The position numbers were made by a program, and so were the translations under genes. Below the pieces are notes generated by a model. The model was not told the DNA's origin and made no database searches. It saw only the letters and a list, made by a program, of their open reading frames with translations. From Ideonella sp. (lineage in GTDB: Bacteria; Pseudomonadota; Gammaproteobacteria; Burkholderiales; Burkholderiaceae_C), in contig NZ_JADJDO010000001.1 in the NCBI RefSeq assembly GCF_016702655.1, positions 496,001-560,000 on the forward strand: 64,000 nt of DNA. The letters are read 5' to 3'. Shown here piece after piece: positions 55,907 to 64,000 of this stretch. Each line of letters opens with the position of its first letter. The first letter of the stretch is position 1.

Positions 55907-56478
55907 AGTCCCTTTGCGTCTACTGCGGCTCGCGCCCCGGCGACGATCCGGCATTCGCGGCGGCGGCGCGAGCGGTCGGCGGCGCGATCGGCCGGCGCGG
56001 TTGGCGCCTCGTCTACGGCGGCGGCGGTTCCGGCCTCATGGGGCAGGTAGCCGACGCAGCGCTCGCCGCCGGAGCGAAGGCGATCGGCATCATCCCCGCC
56101 GCGTTGATGGAGCGCGAACTCGGCCACCGCGGGCTCGACGAGCTCATCGTCGTCGAGACGATGCACGAACGCAAGCGCCAGATGGCCGAGCACAGCGACG
56201 CCTTCATTGCGCTGCCGGGCGGCATCGGCACCTTGGAGGAGTTGTTCGAAGTCTGGACCTGGCTGCAACTCGGCTACCACGCCAAGCCGGTCGGCCTGCT
56301 CAACGTGGCGGGCTACTACGACCCGCTGCTCGCCTTCCTGGACCGCAGCACGGAGAGCGGCTTCGTGCCGCAGGCGCAGCGGGCGTTGCTGCAGGTCGGT
56401 GCCGATGTCGACCGACTGCTCGATCGACTTGCCGCGCTCGCCACTGCGCCCGGCGGAATCGACTACGGCCAGATCTGA
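55903..56478 (+). CDS. LOG family protein (cytokinin riboside 5'-monophosphate phosphoribohydrolase)
   Basis: 191 residues from GTG 55903, overlapping the RDD stop by GTGA. The Rossmann-like fold begins KSLCVYCGSRPGDDPAFAA and continues GWRLVYGGGGSGLMGQVADA. The signature PGGIGTLEELFEVWTW is complete. Enzymes of this family cleave nucleoside 5'-monophosphates to base and ribose 5-phosphate (TIGR00730). It is the last gene of the sigma-factor operon; a direct link to its neighbours is not known. Confidence 0.9.
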   Translation: MKSLCVYCGSRPGDDPAFAAAARAVGGAIGRRGWRLVYGGGGSGLMGQVADAALAAGAKAIGIIPAALMERELGHRGLDELIVVETMHERKRQMAEHSDAFIALPGGIGTLEELFEVWTWLQLGYHAKPVGLLNVAGYYDPLLAFLDRSTESGFVPQAQRALLQVGADVDRLLDRLAALATAPGGIDYGQI

Positions 56479-56571
56479 CCGGTCGGCTCAGGCGCACCGC
56501 AGGCCGCGCGCTTGCTGCAGCTCGCGTCCCGCCCGAGGCGTTCGCCCATGCGCAGGCAGGGGCTCAGGTCC

Positions 56572-56910
56572 TCACACGGCATCCTCGTCCGTCTCGCCGG
56601 TACGGATGCGCACGACCTGTTCGACCGAGGTGACGAAGATCTTGCCGTCGCCGATCTTCCCGGTCTTGGCCGCCTTGACGATGGCTTCGATGCAGCGCTC
56701 GACATCGCCATCCTTGACCACGACCTCGACCTTGACCTTGGGCAGGAAGTCCACCACATACTCGGCGCCGCGGTAAAGCTCCGTATGACCCTTCTGGCGA
56801 CCGAAACCCTTGACTTCGGTCACAGTCAGGCCCGTGACGCCCACGGCAGCCAGCCCTTCGCGGACTTCCTCGAGCTTGAACGGTTTGACGATGGCGGTGA
56901 TCTGCTTCAT
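56572..56910 (-). CDS. glnK: Nitrogen regulatory protein P-II (GlnB/GlnK)
   Basis: 112 residues from MKQITAIVKPFKLEEVREGL. The T loop has Tyr51, the uridylylation site, in ELYRGAEYVVDFLPK. The B and C loops are TGKIGDGKIFVTSVEQVVRI and the ending RTGETDEDAV. It senses 2-oxoglutarate, ATP/ADP and glutamine and regulates GlnD/GlnE/AmtB. No amtB is adjacent, so it may be the GlnB copy instead of GlnK; the sequence cannot decide. Confidence 0.93.
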   Translation of the reverse strand: MKQITAIVKPFKLEEVREGLAAVGVTGLTVTEVKGFGRQKGHTELYRGAEYVVDFLPKVKVEVVVKDGDVERCIEAIVKAAKTGKIGDGKIFVTSVEQVVRIRTGETDEDAV

Positions 56911-57023
56911 GGCGGGCTCCGGGCAGGCGCGATTGACTTGCGCCTAGTGTATGCGCGCGCCGGCCAGCTGCCGCTAGCCAGCTGCCGCACTCCCCGCTGT
57001 ACGCCAGAGATCTCCGCCCACGC

Positions 57024-58211
57024 ATGACCGCTGCCGACATACGCGTCTTCGACGACATCGCACAGATCGACCCCACCACGTGGAACGCGCTGCTCGATGC
57101 ACAGCCGTCGGCCACGCTCTTCATGCGCCACGAGTACCTGCTGGCACTCCAGGCATCGGGCAGTGCCGCGCCCGACACCGGGTGGTCGGCGCGGTTCATC
57201 GGCCTGTTCGAGCGCAACAGCCCCGGCGCGCGCCTGCTGGCCGCATGCCCGCTGTACCTGAAGGCGCATTCCTACGGCGAGTACGTCTTCGATTGGGCCT
57301 GGGCCGACGCCTACCGCCGCCATGGCCTGGCCTACTACCCCAAGTTGCTGGGCGCCGTGCCGTTCACGCCGGTGCCGGGGCCGCGTCTGCTGGCGACCGA
57401 CGACGCCCAGCGCGACGCGCTGCTCGCGGCAACGGTCCGCCTGGCGCGCGAGTCCGGCCTGTCGTCGGCGCACCTGCTGTTCCTCGACGAGGCCGACCAG
57501 CGCGCTGCGCACCGTGCCGGGTGGATGGCACGCAGCACGGTGCAGTTCCACTGGCACAACCGCGCGCCCGAGCCCTATGCCGGATTCGACGACTTTCTCG
57601 CCGGGCTGCAGCGCGACAAGCGGCGCAAGATCGCACACGAGCGGCGCAAGGTGGCCGCGGCGGGCGTCGTCTTTCGCGGCTTGCGCGGGCGCGAGATCGA
57701 GGCCGCGGACTGGGACTTCTTCTATCGCTGCTACACATCGACCTACAGCGCGCACCACTCGACGCCTTACCTGACGCGCGACTTCTTCGCCCGCATGGCG
57801 GCAACGATGCCCGAGCACTGGCTGCTCTTCATCGCCGAGCGCCGAGGGCAGCGCGTCGCGGCGTCGCTGATCGCGATCGACCCGCAGCGCGGCCACGCCT
57901 TCGGCCGCTACTGGGGCGCAACCGAACCCATCGACTGCCTGCACTTCGAGGCCTGCTACTACCAGCCCCTGGCCTGGTGCATCGCGCAGGGCTACCGGCG
58001 CTTCGAGGGCGGCGCGCAGGGCGAGCACAAGATGGCGCGCGGCCTGCTGCCAGTGACAACGGCTTCCGCGCACTGGCTCGCCGACCAGCGCTTCGCGAGT
58101 GCGGTGGCCGACTTTCTGCGCCGCGAGGGGCGCGCGGTCGGACAATACCTGAACGAACTCGATGCGCGCCGCCCCTTCAAGGTCGCACCGCATGGCGACG
58201 CGGGCGGGTAA
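57024..58211 (+). CDS. GNAT/FemAB-like acyltransferase family protein (DUF482)
   Basis: 395 residues. It begins with the conserved TWNALLDAQPSATLFMRHEY, then AACPLYLKAHSYGEYVFDWA, AHLLFLDEADQRAAHRAGW, FLAGLQRDKRRKIAHERRKV and YWGATEPIDCLHFEACYYQP. The C-terminal half has the acyl-CoA-binding GNAT pattern. DUF482 proteins are annotated as GNAT acetyltransferases or peptidoglycan-biosynthesis-like; the substrate is unknown. Complete, and divergent from the P-II gene with about 110 bases between. Confidence 0.85.
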   Translation: MTAADIRVFDDIAQIDPTTWNALLDAQPSATLFMRHEYLLALQASGSAAPDTGWSARFIGLFERNSPGARLLAACPLYLKAHSYGEYVFDWAWADAYRRHGLAYYPKLLGAVPFTPVPGPRLLATDDAQRDALLAATVRLARESGLSSAHLLFLDEADQRAAHRAGWMARSTVQFHWHNRAPEPYAGFDDFLAGLQRDKRRKIAHERRKVAAAGVVFRGLRGREIEAADWDFFYRCYTSTYSAHHSTPYLTRDFFARMAATMPEHWLLFIAERRGQRVAASLIAIDPQRGHAFGRYWGATEPIDCLHFEACYYQPLAWCIAQGYRRFEGGAQGEHKMARGLLPVTTASAHWLADQRFASAVADFLRREGRAVGQYLNELDARRPFKVAPHGDAGG

Positions 58212-58290
58212 ACACCACATGGAGAAGGGCCGGGCAAACCTAAAATTTCGCCCGGTCCGACCCTATCAATTGCCAACAGGAGATTCGCTC

Positions 58291-59373
58291 ATGGAACGTC
58301 GTCAATTCGTCCGCGGTGCCGGCCTTGCCGGCGTACTTGCCGCGGGCACCGCACCGGCCATCGTGCACGCGCAGGCCACCATTCGCTGGCGCCTCGCGTC
58401 GAGCTTCCCGAAGGCGCTGGACACCATCTTCGGTGCGGCCGATGAATTCGCCAAGCAGGTCAGCGCAATGTCCGGCGGCAAGTTCACCATCACCACCCAT
58501 GCCGGCGGCGAGTTGATGCCGGCCTTCGGCGTGCTCGACGGCGTGTCCAATGGCACCGTGGAATGTGCCCATACCGCGCCGTACTACTTCTTCGGCAAGG
58601 ACCCGACCTACGCGCTCGACTGCGCCATCCCCTTCGGCCTGAACAGCCGGCAGATGACGGCCTGGATGTTCGAAGGCAACGGCCTGAAGCTGATGCGCGA
58701 GTTCTACGCCAAGGTGAACATCGTCAACTTCCCGATGGGCAACACCGGCGCGCAGATGGGCGGCTTCTTTCGCAAGGAGATCAAGTCGCTGGCCGACATG
58801 AAGGGCCTGAAGATGCGCATCGGCGGCTTTGGCGGCAAGGTGCTCGAGAAGATCGGCTCGATCCCGCAGAACATCCCCGGCGGCGAGATCTACCAGGCGC
58901 TTGAAAAAGGCACCATCGACGCGGCGGAATGGGTAGGTCCGTACGACGACTTCAAGCTCGGCCTGTACAAGGTGGCGCCGTTCTACCACTACCCCGGCTG
59001 GTGGGAAGGCGGCCCGCAACTGTCGCTGTACGTCAACCAGAAATCCTACGACAGCCTGTCGGCCGAGTACAAGGCGATCATCGCCAACGCCTCGGCCAAT
59101 GCGCATGTGGACATGCAGGCCAAGTACGACGGTCGCAATCCGGGTGCGCTGAAGCAGCTGGTGGCGGCCGGCACCAAGCTGAATGCCTTCCCGAAGGACG
59201 TGATGGACGCGTCCTTCAAGGCGGCGATGGAGCTGTATGCCGAGCTCAATGCCAGCAACCCGGCTTGGAAGAAGATCTACGACGATTTCGCCGGCTTCCG
59301 CCGCGACCAGAACCTGTGGTTTCGCTTCACCGAAAACCGCTTCGACGACTTCATGCAGACGCAGAAGCTCTGA
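58291..59373 (+). CDS. TRAP transporter substrate-binding protein (DctP), Tat-exported
   Basis: 360 residues from ATG 58291 with AGGAG eight bases upstream. The N terminus MERRQFVRGAGLAGVLAAG has a twin-arginine motif, so export is probably by Tat. The mature part has WRLASSFPKALDTIFGAADE, SGGKFTITTHAGGELMPAF, ALEKGTIDAAEWVGPYDDFK and FYHYPGWWEGGPQLSLYVNQ, which puts it in the group of 2-oxoacid/monocarboxylate-binding DctP proteins with TAXI-free P-Q-M systems. Its permease genes lie downstream in the opposite orientation. Confidence 0.88.
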   Translation: MERRQFVRGAGLAGVLAAGTAPAIVHAQATIRWRLASSFPKALDTIFGAADEFAKQVSAMSGGKFTITTHAGGELMPAFGVLDGVSNGTVECAHTAPYYFFGKDPTYALDCAIPFGLNSRQMTAWMFEGNGLKLMREFYAKVNIVNFPMGNTGAQMGGFFRKEIKSLADMKGLKMRIGGFGGKVLEKIGSIPQNIPGGEIYQALEKGTIDAAEWVGPYDDFKLGLYKVAPFYHYPGWWEGGPQLSLYVNQKSYDSLSAEYKAIIANASANAHVDMQAKYDGRNPGALKQLVAAGTKLNAFPKDVMDASFKAAMELYAELNASNPAWKKIYDDFAGFRRDQNLWFRFTENRFDDFMQTQKL

Positions 59374-59409
59374 TCGGCGCGGCGCGCCTGGCGCCGATTC
59401 CGCAAAGAA

Positions 59410-59433
59410 CAAACCCCGCTGCGGCGGGGTTTG
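59410..59433. terminator. Rho-independent terminator between convergent TRAP genes
   Basis: CAAACCCCGC-TGCG-GCGGGGTTTG, a perfect 10-bp stem with a 4-base loop, followed by TCGTTT on the plus strand. It lies about 36 bases after the binding-protein stop and also about the same distance beyond the stop of the large-permease gene on the other strand, so it may serve both. Confidence 0.75.
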
Positions 59434-59468
59434 TCGTTTCGGGGGCGGGGCCGGAGCCCCAGCCCGAA

Positions 59469-61304
59469 TCAGGGCTTCTTGCCTTCGTCGGCCTTCATCG
59501 ATTCGAGCAGGCCCTTCATCGGGTCTTGCCGCTCGCTGCCGACCTCGGCGCCGGATGCAGCCGGGGCCCCCGGCATCGCCGGCGCGGCCAAGGCAGCGCC
59601 GCTGCCGCTGTCGCGCGCGGCGTTCGAGCTCTCCGTCATCGACTCCAGCGCCTTGTCGGCATCGATCTGCACCGCCTGCTCGATGCCGCCGGTGACGAGT
59701 GCCGGGAAGGCGATCACCAGCGCGACCATCACCACTTGCAGGCAGATGAAGGCGATCGAGCCCTTGTAGATCTGGCTGGTCTCGACTGCCGGGATCAGCT
59801 CGCCGGTGACCACATCCTTGTAGTTCTTCTTGGCAGCCACGCTGCGCAGGTAGAACAGCGCAAAACCGAAGGGTGGCGTCAGGAACGAGGTCTGCAGGTT
59901 CAGCGCGATGATCACGCCGAACCAGATCAATGTCATCTCGGGGGGTGTGCCGGCGGGCAGCAACCCGGGCAGGATCTTCTCAGCCACCGGCGCCAGGATC
60001 GGGATGACGATGAAGGCGATCTCGAAGAAGTCGATGAAGCAGCCCAGGATGAACACCAGGATGTTCACCACGATCAGGAAGCCCATTGCGCCGCCGGGCA
60101 TGTTGTCGAACAGGTGCTCGACCCAGATGTGCCCGTCGGCTGCATTGAAGGTGAAGCTGAAGACCGTGGAGCCCACCAGGATGAAGAGCACGAAGCACGA
60201 CAGCTTGGCGGTGCTGTCCAGCGCCTGCACGAGCAGCGACAGGTTCAGCTTGCCGCGGCCCATGGCCATGATGAGCGCGCCCAGCGCACCCATCGCGCCG
60301 CCTTCGGTGGGCGTGGCGATGCCCAGGAAGATGGTGCCCAGCACCAGGAAGATCAGCACCAGCGGCGGGATGAGCACGAAGGTGACCTGCTCGGTCAGGC
60401 GCGAAAGCAGCCCGATCTTGAAGAGCTTGTTCACCAGCGCCAGCGCCAGCGCCAGCAGCGACGCGATCGTCATCGACAGGATGAAGATCTCGTCGCCGGG
60501 TGCCGGCAGCTGGCGGTCGATCAGCGGGTTGACCACGCTCTGGTGCACTTTGGACCAGAGCACGCCGGCTACGGCGCAGACGGCAAACAGGATCAACAGA
60601 GAGCGGTGGCCGCTGGCACCGTTGGGCTCACGGTAGATGCGCGCCTCGGCCGGCAGCGCCGGCACCCACTTGGGCTTGATGAACGCCACCAGCACGACAA
60701 AACCGAGGTAGACGCCCACCAGGAGCAGGCCCGGGATCAGCGCGCCGGCATACATGTCGCCGACCGAGCGGCCCAGCTGGTCAGCCAGCACGATCAGCAC
60801 CAGCGACGGCGGGATGGCCTGCGCCAGCGTGCCCGAGGCGGTGATGGTGCCGGTGGCAATGGTGCGGTTGTAGCCGTAGCGCAGCATGATCGGCAGCGAG
60901 ATCAGGCCCATCGAGATCACGGCGGCCGCGACCACGCCGGTGGTGGCGGCGAGCAGGGCACCGACCAGGATCACCGCGATGGCCAGGCCGCCGCGCACCG
61001 GGCCGAATACTTGGCCCACGGTTTCGAGCAGGTCCTCGGCCATGCCGGAGCGCTCGAGGATGATGCCCATCAGCGTGAAAAACGGGATCGCCAGCAGCGT
61101 GTCGTTCTGCATGATGCCGAACACGCGCAGCGGCAACGCCTGGAACAGGTTGCTGCCGAACAGGCCGGCTTCCATGCCGATGAAGCCCATGAACAGGCCG
61201 GTGGCCGCCAGCCCGAAAGCCACCGGGATGCCCGACAGCAGGAAGATGAACAGCGCCGCGAACATCAGCGGCACGAAATTCTGGGCGATGAAGGAGGTGT
61301 CCAT
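59469..61304 (-). CDS. TRAP transporter large permease (DctM), long form
   Basis: 611 residues, longer than the usual 430. The membrane region has LLAIPFFTLMGIILERSGMA, GGLAIAVILVGALLAATTGV, TASGTLAQAIPPSLVLIVLA and LNLQTSFLTPPFGFALFYLR. The long form has an extra hydrophilic insert around 225-260 and a C-terminal tail of about 80 residues rich in Ala/Ser/Gly (DSGSGAALAAPAMPGAPAAS) ending EGKKP. Such long DctM forms accompany the monocarboxylate-type binding protein like the one at 58.3 kb. It lies three bases after the small permease gene. Confidence 0.9.
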   Translation of the reverse strand: MDTSFIAQNFVPLMFAALFIFLLSGIPVAFGLAATGLFMGFIGMEAGLFGSNLFQALPLRVFGIMQNDTLLAIPFFTLMGIILERSGMAEDLLETVGQVFGPVRGGLAIAVILVGALLAATTGVVAAAVISMGLISLPIMLRYGYNRTIATGTITASGTLAQAIPPSLVLIVLADQLGRSVGDMYAGALIPGLLLVGVYLGFVVLVAFIKPKWVPALPAEARIYREPNGASGHRSLLILFAVCAVAGVLWSKVHQSVVNPLIDRQLPAPGDEIFILSMTIASLLALALALVNKLFKIGLLSRLTEQVTFVLIPPLVLIFLVLGTIFLGIATPTEGGAMGALGALIMAMGRGKLNLSLLVQALDSTAKLSCFVLFILVGSTVFSFTFNAADGHIWVEHLFDNMPGGAMGFLIVVNILVFILGCFIDFFEIAFIVIPILAPVAEKILPGLLPAGTPPEMTLIWFGVIIALNLQTSFLTPPFGFALFYLRSVAAKKNYKDVVTGELIPAVETSQIYKGSIAFICLQVVMVALVIAFPALVTGGIEQAVQIDADKALESMTESSNAARDSGSGAALAAPAMPGAPAASGAEVGSERQDPMKGLLESMKADEGKKP

Positions 61305-61307
61305 GCG

Positions 61308-61907
61308 TCAGGCTCCGGCCAGCTTCTTCTCGGCCGCGGCGGCCAGCTCTTCCGCGAGGACTTCTTCATCGCTCTTGGCGGACTCGAAGCTCATCGGCTC
61401 GTCGCGCAGGCCCTGCAAGAAGGCGATGCGCTTGATCAGTTCCGAAAGCGCCTGGATGAACAGCAGGCCGAAGCCCAGCGGCATCAGCAGATAGGCCGGC
61501 CAGCGGATCAGGCCGCCGGCGTTTTGCGACATCTCGCCAGTAGCGAGCGCGTTGGTGAACAGCGGCCAGCTGAGCCAGACCATGATCAAGCACAGCGGGA
61601 CGATGAAGACCACGATGCCGAGGATGTCGATGATGGCGTTGGTGCGCTTGGACAGCTTGCCCGAGATGAAGTCGATGCGCACATGCACGTTGCGCATGAA
61701 CGCGAAGCCCGAGCCGAGCAGGAACACGCCGGCGAACAGGTACCACTGGATTTCGAGAAAGCCGTTCGAGCTGATGTTGAAGGCCTTGCGGATGATGGCG
61801 TTGGCGGCGCTGATGAGCACCGAGGCCAGCACCAGCCAGCGGATCAACTTGCCGATCAGATTGCTGAATGCATCGACACCAGCGGACAGTTTGAGTAGGG
61901 CATCCAA
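61308..61907 (-). CDS. TRAP transporter small permease (DctQ)
   Basis: 199 residues with four hydrophobic helices (KLIRWLVLASVLISAANAII, IQWYLFAGVFLLGSGFAFMR, IIDILGIVVFIVPLCLIMVW, AYLLMPLGFGLLFIQALSEL). The DctQ signature NVHVRIDFISGKLSKRTNAI lies between helices 2 and 3. It is longer at the C terminus (AKSDEEVLAEELAAAAEK). It pairs with the following large permease. Confidence 0.88.
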   Translation of the reverse strand: MDALLKLSAGVDAFSNLIGKLIRWLVLASVLISAANAIIRKAFNISSNGFLEIQWYLFAGVFLLGSGFAFMRNVHVRIDFISGKLSKRTNAIIDILGIVVFIVPLCLIMVWLSWPLFTNALATGEMSQNAGGLIRWPAYLLMPLGFGLLFIQALSELIKRIAFLQGLRDEPMSFESAKSDEEVLAEELAAAAEKKLAGA

Positions 61908-62074
61908 GGCAGTGCTCCGTGGTCTGGGGAGTCGCGGCTCGATTCTCGGCGCAGCGGCGAGATCGGCCGTGGGGCGCGAACAGTCCGAAATGTACGGGCT
62001 AGTCGCGCGATTTGGCGCACTGGTTTCCTTCTCTCCGGGAAAGCGCGGATGCCCGGCCCCGGCGCTGGGGCTGG

Positions 62075-63478
62075 TCAGGACCCGGCGACCGTCATCCGCT
62101 CGACCAGCACCGAACCGATCGTCTTGTTGCCGGCGTTGTACGCATCGGCGCCGACCGCCGCGATGCCGCGCAACATGTCGCGCAGGTTGCCCGCGATCGT
62201 GATCTCGTGCACCGGGTAGGCGATGCGGCCGCCCTCGACCCAGAAGCCCGCCGCGCCGCGCGAATAGTCGCCGGTGACGTAGTTGATGCCCTGGCCCATC
62301 AGCTCGATCACGAACAGGCCCCGGCCGAGCTTGCGCAGCATCGCGTCGAGGTCGTCGCCGGGCCGCGTGAGGCTACTCGTCAGAACCAGGTTCTGCGCCC
62401 CACCGGCATGGCCGGTCGTGTGCATGCCGAGCTTGCGCGCCGAGTAGCTGGCGAGAAAGTAGCCCTGCACGACGCCGGCTGCCACGACCTTGCGCGCCCG
62501 CGTGACCACGCCCTCGTCGTCGAACGGCGCGCTGCCCTTGGCGCGCGGCAGGTGCGGGTCTTCGTCGATATCGACGTGCGACGGCAACACGGCCTGCCCG
62601 ATGCTGTCGACCAGGAAGCTCGCCTTGCGGTACAGCGACGCGCCGCTCGTGGCCTGCACGTAGGCGCCGAGCAGGCCCGCGGCGAGCGAGGACTCGAACA
62701 GCACCGGCACCTCGCAGGTCGCGACCTTGCGCGATGCAAGGCGCGACAACGCGCGCTCGGCAGCGTAGCGCCCCACGGCCTCGGGCGCGGCGAGTTCGGC
62801 CGGCGCGCGCATCGAGCTGTACCAGGCGTCGCGCTGCATGTCGGCGCCGCCGCGGCGCGGCAGCGACGCGATCGGCGCCACGGAGAGCGAATGGCGCGAA
62901 CTCGGGTACCCGCCCCGAAAGCCGCGGCTGTTGCCAGCGAAGAACTGCGACTGCTGGGCCGACACGCCAGCGCCTTCCGAATTCGTGATCCTGCGGTCGG
63001 TGGCGAAGGCCGCGGCCTCGCAGCGGCGTGCGATTGCGGCCGCCTGTTCTGCGTCGATGGCCCAGGGGTGGAAGAGGTCGAGATCGCGCGCGGCCTGCTC
63101 GCGCGTGGCCAGGTCGGCCGCGTCGGGCAGGCCGGCGGCCGGATCCTCGGCCGTGAAGCGCGCGATGTCGTACGCGGCACGCACCGTCTGCTCGAGCGCG
63201 GCGCGCGAGAAGTCCGACGTGCTCGCGTTGCCGCGGCGCTGGCCGAGGTAGACCGTGACGCTCATCGACTTGTCGCGGTTGCGCTCGACATGCTCGACCT
63301 CGCCCTTGCGCACCGAGACCGACAGCCCCACGCCCTCGGAGACCTCGACCCCTGCGTCGCTGGCACCGAGCCCGGTCGCGAACGCGAGCGCATCCTCGAC
63401 GAGTTGCTCGAAGGCCGAGCGCGGATAGGCAAATCCCGAATCGGTGCGGGTTGGGGTCGGGTGGGAACGGCTGGACAT
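62075..63478 (-). CDS. pmbA: Metalloprotease PmbA/TldE-like
   Basis: 467 residues from MSSRSHPTPTRTDSGFAYP. Typical features are GLSVSVRKGEVEHVERNRDK near the start, YLGQRRGNASTSDFS, RDLDLFHPWAIDAEQAAAIA and the C-terminal GDYSRGAAGFWVEGGRIAYP followed by HEITIAGNLRDML. PmbA (TldE) forms a heterodimer with TldD and cleaves small modified peptides such as microcin precursors; TldD is not in the window. Divergent from the YjgA/DarP gene. Confidence 0.92.
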   Translation of the reverse strand: MSSRSHPTPTRTDSGFAYPRSAFEQLVEDALAFATGLGASDAGVEVSEGVGLSVSVRKGEVEHVERNRDKSMSVTVYLGQRRGNASTSDFSRAALEQTVRAAYDIARFTAEDPAAGLPDAADLATREQAARDLDLFHPWAIDAEQAAAIARRCEAAAFATDRRITNSEGAGVSAQQSQFFAGNSRGFRGGYPSSRHSLSVAPIASLPRRGGADMQRDAWYSSMRAPAELAAPEAVGRYAAERALSRLASRKVATCEVPVLFESSLAAGLLGAYVQATSGASLYRKASFLVDSIGQAVLPSHVDIDEDPHLPRAKGSAPFDDEGVVTRARKVVAAGVVQGYFLASYSARKLGMHTTGHAGGAQNLVLTSSLTRPGDDLDAMLRKLGRGLFVIELMGQGINYVTGDYSRGAAGFWVEGGRIAYPVHEITIAGNLRDMLRGIAAVGADAYNAGNKTIGSVLVERMTVAGS

Positions 63479-63529
63479 CGGGTCGCCTTGCACTGGGCCC
63501 GCGCAGGCAGATCCCGCAGGGCGACGGCT

Positions 63530-64000
63530 ATGATACCCAGGCCCCGGCGCTGCCCTGTGTCGCCAACGCCAATCACCGTGCCCGCACCTGCCCACGACAC
63601 CTTGCCGAACGACGATCATCCAGCGCCTGACGCCGGGCGCCCGAGCAAGACCCGGCTCAAGCAGGGGATGCACGAACTGCAGACGCTCGGCGAGGCCCTG
63701 GTCGGCCTGCCCGAGGATCGCATCGAGGCCCTCGCGCTGCCCGAGTCGCTGCTCGCCGCGGTACACGAGTTCAGGCGCACGCGCTCGCACGAAGGGCGCA
63801 GGCGCCAGATGCAGTACATCGGCAAGCTGATGCGCCGCGTCGATCCCGAGCCGATCCGCGCCGCCGTCGCGGCGATGCGCATTGCTCCGGCGCGCGAGAC
63901 GCTCGCGCTGCACCAGGCCGAGGCCTGGCGCGCGCGCCTGATCGAGAGCGACGAGGCCGCCACCGGCTGGAGGGCCGAGTTTCCGGACAGCGACGTGCAG
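63530..64000 (+). CDS. darP: DarP (YjgA/DUF615) ribosome-associated protein, cut by the window end
   Basis: The frame is open from ATG 63530 (or GTG 63578) to the right edge with no stop. It shows PSKTRLKQGMHELQTLGEAL, then LPEDRIEALALPESLLAAVH and RSHEGRRRQMQYIGKLMRRV, which are the hallmark blocks of the DUF615/YjgA family. These proteins bind a late 50S ribosomal subunit precursor and help its maturation. Divergent from pmbA, a pairing common in betaproteobacteria. The true start is uncertain between the two codons. Confidence 0.85.
   Translation, partial: MIPRPRRCPVSPTPITVPAPAHDTLPNDDHPAPDAGRPSKTRLKQGMHELQTLGEALVGLPEDRIEALALPESLLAAVHEFRRTRSHEGRRRQMQYIGKLMRRVDPEPIRAAVAAMRIAPARETLALHQAEAWRARLIESDEAATGWRAEFPDSDVQ

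Overview
The window is high-GC DNA from a betaproteobacterium, most likely order Burkholderiales (Rubrivivax/Leptothrix-like). I infer this from gene order rather than from any database match: ilvB-ilvH-ilvC-pssA-leuA in one direction, a sigma factor-DUF3619-DUF3106-RDD cluster, tig-clpP-clpX-lon, hpnCDE, two TRAP transporter sets and an ABC_sub_bind-type binding protein.

Region 1-6.6 kb (minus strand) holds a copper-buffering RiPP-type operon (bufA1-bufB-bufC, the DUF2282/MNIO/DUF2063 trio) followed by a CDP-alcohol phosphatidyltransferase and a TVP38-family membrane protein. Next to it is a wrecked 5-oxoprolinase gene (oplAH). That gene carries a 108-bp palindromic element in frame, a deletion at its HyuA/HyuB junction and several frameshifts. 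Its first 13 codons have been moved almost 8 kb away by an integrative element.

That element occupies about 6617-14438. It is visibly AT-richer than its host and is bounded by a 13-bp direct repeat, TCCAGAACTGCCA. The right repeat still carries the native start codon of oplAH. The element encodes a frameshifted tyrosine integrase at its right end, a complete small XerC/D-like recombinase, a small HUH-type Rep-like protein beside an AT-rich noncoding stretch, a DUF6641 protein and several small unknown proteins (one HEPN-like, one YbjN-like). Beyond it, to 17.9 kb, lie a VapBC-type and a TumE-TumA-type toxin-antitoxin pair and a lipoprotein remnant.

From 17.9 kb on the sequence is mostly ordinary chromosome. 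It holds a Spy/CpxP-like protein with a two-component system; an Asp/Glu racemase beside a broken flavin monooxygenase; a TRAP operon; a SIR2 deacylase, an RlmN-like enzyme and tRNA-Cys/tRNA-Gly; and lon-clpX-clpP-tig with tRNA-Leu. An RND efflux pair with a palindromic TetR-type operator follows, then squalene biosynthesis (hpnCDE), an IclR regulator, PbpG and leuA with a Leu-rich leader peptide and hairpin. The window ends with pssA-ilvCHB, the ECF-sigma operon, a PII protein, a second TRAP set, pmbA and the start of darP.

Reading frames are broken unusually often in 0-17.7 kb and again at 21.4-22.7 and 26.8 kb, while 28-64 kb is nearly clean. A 27-base G run sits between hpnD and hpnE. Some of the 'pseudogenes' may therefore be sequencing or assembly errors. 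The composite coordinates of broken genes are my reconstructions from reading all three frames.
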